From positions 35,828-99,827 of the forward strand of contig JAOPGA020001721.1 of the NCBI GenBank assembly GCA_026419775.2: DNA of 64,000 nucleotides, written 5' to 3'. A program made the position numbers and the translations under genes. The stretch comes from Acrasis kona. Its lineage: Eukaryota > Heterolobosea > Eutetramitea > Acrasida > Acrasidae. Position 1 is the first letter of the stretch. Each line of letters starts with the position of its first letter. This document shows positions 59,435-64,000 of this stretch, piece after piece. A model generated the notes under the pieces. That model was not told where the DNA came from. It worked only from the letters and a program-made list of their open reading frames with translations, and did not search any database.

Positions 59435-60643
59435 ATGTTAAATTCCATCCAGGATAGCATTGTCGAAGAAGATGTCGAAGCTGTTGTAGTGAAAACTCCC
59501 TACCGCACACCATTTAAGAGGCCAGTAAAGCTAAGCGACATTAAGGCTGATGGTAAGAGGATTAATAAAAGGTTGAAGCATGTCCCTCAGTCTGTTCTTG
59601 GACTACCTGCTCTTCACTCTGGAAACCAAGGAGCTGTTGTTCTGAAAAGCATCACAATCAGACTTGGTGGCGTTACATCGACTTTTAAAACAGAGACAAT
59701 CACTGAGGTGAGTTAAGCGTTGATCCTAATCTAACTCTTAAAAGAAGAAGGAAGTTGACGGTGTAGTTAAAGAATTTCTTATTACCTGCCAAATCAAAAA
59801 CAAAGAGCACTTGACTGAACAAAAGACATCATATAAACGTAGAATTGTTTGGGACACTGGATATGGAGGAGGAGTTGCGATGAACTTGGATTTATTAATG
59901 GAAGTGTTTCTTACGCAAACAGGTCATCACTTTGGTCCCAACTGTAGCCAAAGTATGATCATATTTGGATGTTCTCAAGATTCTTTTGTATGGCGTGGTA
60001 CTGTCGTTGACATTGATGGTGTTCCAATGAATGCTGAGACGACTATCCTTGGCGTTGATGCTCCCTCAGAGAAAATTCTTGTGGGTATGTTTCCACTTTT
60101 TATATACATTTAGCATACAAAGGAACTTTCTTCTTGACCAACTACATTTTAAGTATATCACAACCAGCAGTAGGCAGGAGGATTGTAGTTACAGACGAGA
60201 GTAGGGAAGCCGTGCGCGTTCCAATTGGAGAGATGACCATTCTACCAATGCAGAGCACTTTTATAGAGAGACGCGCACACTTTGCGACCACAGATGCTGG
60301 AAAGGAGTTGAGAAGCTTGATTAAGAAGTATAACTTTTATCTTCAAGAATTTTGCAAGACTCATCATGTCGGAGGTGCGGTATCCCCCCAAACAGTTGCT
60401 GATGTGGCTCAGTCCTACGCAGAGCAAGTCGCAGTGTTTTCCAAATTTGTGTGCATTGATTGCGAAGAGCTTGGTCTTCTTCTATACAATGCTACTTCAG
60501 CAATGTTGAGAAACGCGGAGAATGCAAGCGCATTGACAATTTACCATACCCTACTTGAGTATGTGCAAGAAAATCCAAGCGCAAGTAGAGTGGAAAAGAT
60601 GAGACAAAGAATGAATGGGTTGTCATCTTTTGTACATAAATAA
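59435..60643 (+). CDS. Unrecognised three-exon protein
   Basis: Exons 59435-59707, 59745-60084 and 60123-60643, with introns of 37 and 38 nt, give 377 aa. The N-terminal two thirds are beta-rich (VVLKSITIRLGGVTSTFKTE, KTSYKRRIVWDTGYGGGVAM, SFVWRGTVVDIDGVP); the last third is helical (KELRSLIKKYNFYLQEFCKT, LGLLLYNATSAMLRNAENAS). No TM, signal or catalytic motif seen. The first acceptor is a NAGNAG-type tandem (AAGAAGAAG at 59742-59750). The stop overlaps AATAAA. I do not recognise the family. Confidence 0.75.
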
Positions 60644-60971
60644 ATGTGTTTATTTGGGCCTATGGCTATTTATAGTGGGAGCAATGCGCATGCGACTTGT
60701 ATGAACTACTCTAAAGCTTGTTTTCATCCACTTCACTCCTGTAAGTGTCTTGCAGGAACACTAGATACTTGAACCGGTATTGATTTACAATTCTTCATCC
60801 TCATCCGAATATAGGTGAGATCATGATTTATAATCAACTCACTTAATATCAAATCAAGTCAGTTTTACAACAACAATTTTTTTTCAAATATTAGACCTTA
60901 GCATGATCAAATTTCGAAATGTGTTGGCATGAAGAGAATATCTTCTAATTTCAACGACATCTCTTCCTCCA
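60644..60971. other. Convergent intergenic stretch
   Basis: 3' ends of two convergent genes. A possible downstream exon of the kinase-like gene lies at ~60890-60925. Nothing else seen. Confidence 0.4.
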
Positions 60972-61634
60972 TTAAAGGATCACTCTGACTGATGAGGATG
61001 GAATTGCCAAGTAGGGGAAATATCCTGCATTCGCCCAGTCAATAATTCCATTAATTTCAAAAGTTAGAGGGTTAATAATTATGTTGCCTGGGTGTAGGTC
61101 ACCATGCGAGAACATAGGCTTTTGGTCGCTTTGTTTAAGAAACTGTATAGAGGCATGGCCTGCTTTTCGAGAACGATCCCAGCCGAATGCATGATTTACA
61201 AAATACTCGTTGAATTCTGTTAATGAAGCGAAGGGTCCACATATGTATTGTCGATACTCTTTTCCTGTAATTGTCCCAAAACACCCTCCATTAACAGCTG
61301 GNAGTGCTCTCATCTCGCGTATAAAAGCGCCGAGCTGTTTGGAAACTTTTATTATCTGCTCGTTGTCCATATCTTTAAGTACATCTTCCAGCATGATACC
61401 CTCAACAAAATCTCTTTTGATGTGGATACGTTCCTCATGTCGAAAGGCATGGTGAACTTTCGGTACTGGAATGGACGTATTTAAACGCACAAACTTGCTA
61501 TTTTGCGCTTCTAATAAGGTTGAACGTTTAACTGCAACATCCTGTCCTATCCTGTGAACTGAATTCTCACGATCTATGGTACTCTCACATTCAAGCTCTA
61601 TATGTTCATCATATAATTGTATCTGTGGTAACAT
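60972..61634 (-). CDS. APH-type phosphotransferase-like protein (fungal-type)
   Basis: A 220-aa reading frame with one N (61302). VPKVHHAFRHEERIHIKRDF forms the small lobe, and FSHGDLHPGNIIINPLTFEI, then NGIIDWANAGYFP, supply the HGDxHxxN and IDW catalytic and metal residues of aminoglycoside-phosphotransferase-like kinases. These are common in fungi and bacteria. The C-terminus ends soon after the IDW helix (AIPSSSVRVIL) and lacks the usual final helices, so a missed 3' exon or a truncation is likely; a GTCAGAG donor at 60983-60989 could begin an intron. Substrate unknown; possible horizontal transfer. Confidence 0.75.
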   Translation of the reverse strand: MLPQIQLYDEHIELECESTIDRENSVHRIGQDVAVKRSTLLEAQNSKFVRLNTSIPVPKVHHAFRHEERIHIKRDFVEGIMLEDVLKDMDNEQIIKVSKQLGAFIREMRAXPAVNGGCFGTITGKEYRQYICGPFASLTEFNEYFVNHAFGWDRSRKAGHASIQFLKQSDQKPMFSHGDLHPGNIIINPLTFEINGIIDWANAGYFPYLAIPSSSVRVIL

Positions 61635-61772
61635 GTTGCTTATAAGTTTATCACAATATCTATAGGTTTTCTAATAAGTATGCGGAGCAAAGTGATCAAT
61701 AGATAGTTTTTGGCAAATTTTTAATTCAAGTTGACTGATTGCTTACAACAAATTGTCTATTTGAATAGAAAT

Positions 61773-63310
61773 TTTGAGACTAGTCTAGTTAACCTAACCT
61801 GAAAACCTAATAACCTTAACTTTTAAACCTAACCTTAAAATTAATCAATTATAGACAGTACAATGATACTATATATGATAAATCTCGATTTGGAACCAAG
61901 TACTTAATACAATACAACTTAAAGTCTAATTAATACAAGCAGAAATGAATGCAGAGCAGATGCTGCAGTTAGTGATGAAACATCTCCAAGAGAATGGTAT
62001 TCCTCTACCAAACGATATCTCTTCAATCTCACCAACATTACAACACAGTACACCAACCGCATTAAATAACAACAGTGAAAATAATGATAGTGAAGAAGAA
62101 GCGCAACCTAATGCACCCAAGCGACGACNATTTTCAATTGAGGATGGACTGCATATACCAGCATCTAAAATAACCAAAACAAAATCTGAATATCAAATTG
62201 TTGTTGATGGTTTAAAGTTCCAATTAAAAAGCCAAGGGAAAGGAGTCGTTAAAAACAAGGATGACTCTGTTACATTTAGATGTACATATCGTAGTTATGA
62301 AGGAGGAGTTCATGAAAATAAAAAAGTCAAGATATGCAGTTGTATGATTAAAAAGCACACCCAAAATGGAGTAGAGCACTTTTTAATGTATAGCCAACAC
62401 AACCATGATACTTTTTATACAGTAAGGTACTACTTGCTTAATAAATATCTTGTAGAAACTCTTGAAATTTATTATTGAATATTTAGCTCGCTTTGAAAAG
62501 GATGTGGCGTTATTTAACAGTTCAATAACTAAACAAATCTTTATAATAAGGTATACAAGGGTGATTCAAAGGCCAATATTTTTAGTGGTAATGCTAGTGC
62601 ACACTATGAACACAACGTGTAGTAGCTCATTTCTGTCATAGAATGACCCTAGAACCAACTATGACTATCCTTTTGATTCTACTATAATTGCAGTTAACCA
62701 AGAACAATAATGGTTTATAACAAACCAAAGGTTTGTTATCGCGTGTTTAAAATAATATTTACCAGTTATGTTGAGCCATAGGCTCATCATTGTTTGGCTC
62801 AACATTGTTCATCCATAATATTCAATACGTATGGGCGGTACTAGGTGCGGGAATTGCCTTGTCAATGTTTGTGCTTGAAGAGGTTGAAGCGTCCATTGTC
62901 TATGTTGCACAATCAAATTGTTAAAGAAGTTTCATTCTTATTCTAATCTTCATTTTATAGTCTGTACTTCAATTTAAACTTTTATGTTTGCAAAGAAATG
63001 GATTACCCTTGCCATTACGTGGGTATTGTGAGAGTAATAGTGGGGGACGTTGATTTGAGGAGCAAATCGAAATTGAGAAAGGTTTCAAGCTGTTCGTTAC
63101 TGTAAATGATCGCGTACAAAAGTCTATATATTAGGTAAATTATGTATTGCTTTGTTGTTCTTTATGTTATCTCAACTTCCTATCTTTCCGTGCCGTCTTC
63201 TTTGATGACTTGAGACCATTACAAACTGAATCAAATAACCTAACGTTTAAACCTTAACCTAAAAAGTCGGGTTAAGGTTATTAAGTTAGGTTAACTAGAC
63301 TAGTCTCAAA
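61773..63310. repeat. Inverted-repeat pair flanking ~1.5 kb (TIR-like)
   Basis: A perfect 26-nt match: 61773-61798 (TTTGAGACTAGTCTAGTTAA and six more) is the reverse complement of 63285-63310. A second 13-nt block matches too (61808-61820 versus 63271-63283, with an 8-nt offset). The arms contain TTAGGTT-like runs. It encloses the first exon of the zinc-finger gene. No clear target-site duplication was seen. Could be a DNA-transposon TIR pair or an old inverted duplication. Confidence 0.75.
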
Positions 63311-64000
63311 TTTTAGAAACCAGGACACTTCCTAAAGGGTAATCTAGTTTATTTTTGTACTTCAATAAAATTAGTTGACTAAAAAATAATTCAATTCCAG
63401 TTATTTGGGAACGACACAGCACTCAATGTAAGTAAACACTCGTCTATTTATCATGCTCATCTATATTATATAGGTCCGAGAGTTTGAGGACATTATTAAA
63501 GTCATTCAAGAAGAGTTACGAAAGGCCATTGTTCCATTATCACAAAAGCTTTCACCCACAGATCTTAAAACAATNGTTATTAAGAACATCAAATTAGCAG
63601 TTAACAAATCAGTTAAAGATGTCGAAATTCATGAAGTTCAAATACAACCACCAAAGCCAATCCAAATCGTACANCATACCTTTAATGCTGATTTTCAAAT
63701 CAATACGGTTAATCTTGAAAATCTCTCAAATTTTGCCGAAGATGCCTTACCAACAGCTATGGAATTTCATAAAAATCTCACAAGACAACAGCGTGATATT
63801 GTTGTTATGGGATGTATTCAAAGTATCAAGCCAAACAAGTCATATAATAAGCTTGTATGTTCAAAAAAACAGCCCAAATTTATGACAAGTTGGAAGATTC
63901 CAAGAGACAAAATTAAAAAACGGCTGCGTGTTGGTAACGACATGCTGTTACGTGTTTCAAAATACGTTTGGAAGCGCATCAACAATATGGCTACAGATTC
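61945..64000 (+). CDS. FLYWCH-like zinc-finger protein, partial (runs off the window)
   Basis: Exon 1 is 61945 to about 62420: MNAEQMLQLVMKHLQENGIP, a Ser/Asn/Glu-rich linker, then FQLKSQGKGVVKNKDDSVTF, RCTYRSYEGG, KICSCMIKK and QHNHD, giving a Cys/Cys/His/His pattern of FLYWCH/WRKY-GCM1 type often found in MULE transposases and their host-derived relatives. A probable ~1-kb intron would end near 63400; a short exon (LFGNDTALN) and a 46-nt intron (to 63474) lead to VREFEDIIKVIQEELRKAIV, continuing open to the window end. It has three N bases. It may be a domesticated transposase or live element. Confidence 0.5.

Overview
The window is a gene-dense piece of a nuclear genome from a free-living unicellular eukaryote. 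It carries histone H3, a Qa-SNARE, PAN2, Beclin 1/ATG6, IFT57, HGH1, TRMO, a PPR protein and HMG-CoA reductase, all without operon structure and on both strands. IFT57 implies cilia or flagella at some life stage. RGS-START, CHASE-PAS and GT60 proteins together with bacterial-type enzymes fit an amoeboflagellate such as a heterolobosean (Naegleria/Acrasis type) or an amoebozoan. The sequence alone does not settle which, and the lineage is an inference.

Layout. 0-9 kb: secreted protease-lectin, two unanchored SNARE-family proteins, a possibly myristoylated protein, a 4-TM protein and an RGS-START protein. 9-24 kb: histone H3, TRMO and a PPR protein sharing a 7-nt start-to-start gap, a two-repeat Myb protein, an SLC35F6-type transporter in four exons, a giant Ser-Pro-Arg-rich protein with a C-terminal PH-like domain, a zinc-finger protein, a helicase-like relic, HGH1 and NDP kinase. 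24-41 kb: a 4-TM protein, a 16-exon PAN2, a GT60 GlcNAc-transferase, a J-protein, a CDP-alcohol phosphotransferase with an apparent frameshift, IFT57, a BTB-RRM fusion, a CHASE-PAS receptor, Beclin 1 and a soluble atypical HMG-CoA reductase. 41-61 kb: LRR and coiled-coil proteins, two proteins sharing a possible DNA-binding module, a phosphoinositide PLC, a large membrane protein, a GCKR/MurQ-type SIS protein, DinB, a LacA-type acetyltransferase, an armadillo protein, a 6-TM protein, an unrecognised three-exon protein and an APH-type kinase. 61.7-64 kb: a zinc-finger gene whose first exon lies inside a 1.5-kb inverted-repeat pair.

Genome style. Introns are tiny, mostly 33-50 nt, with GT..AG ends and a CTAAC/CTAAT-like branch site about 10 nt before the acceptor. 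I resolved them by reading frame and family fit, and they restored many exons that single open frames miss. 3' ends are just as compact: in at least 14 genes the stop codon lies inside or touches an AATAAA signal. Start-to-start and stop-to-stop gaps of 7-50 nt are common. No tRNA, rRNA, CRISPR array or intact transposon was found. Five isolated N bases (12585, 61302, 62130, 63575, 63674) mark unresolved positions, four of them in the last 3 kb.
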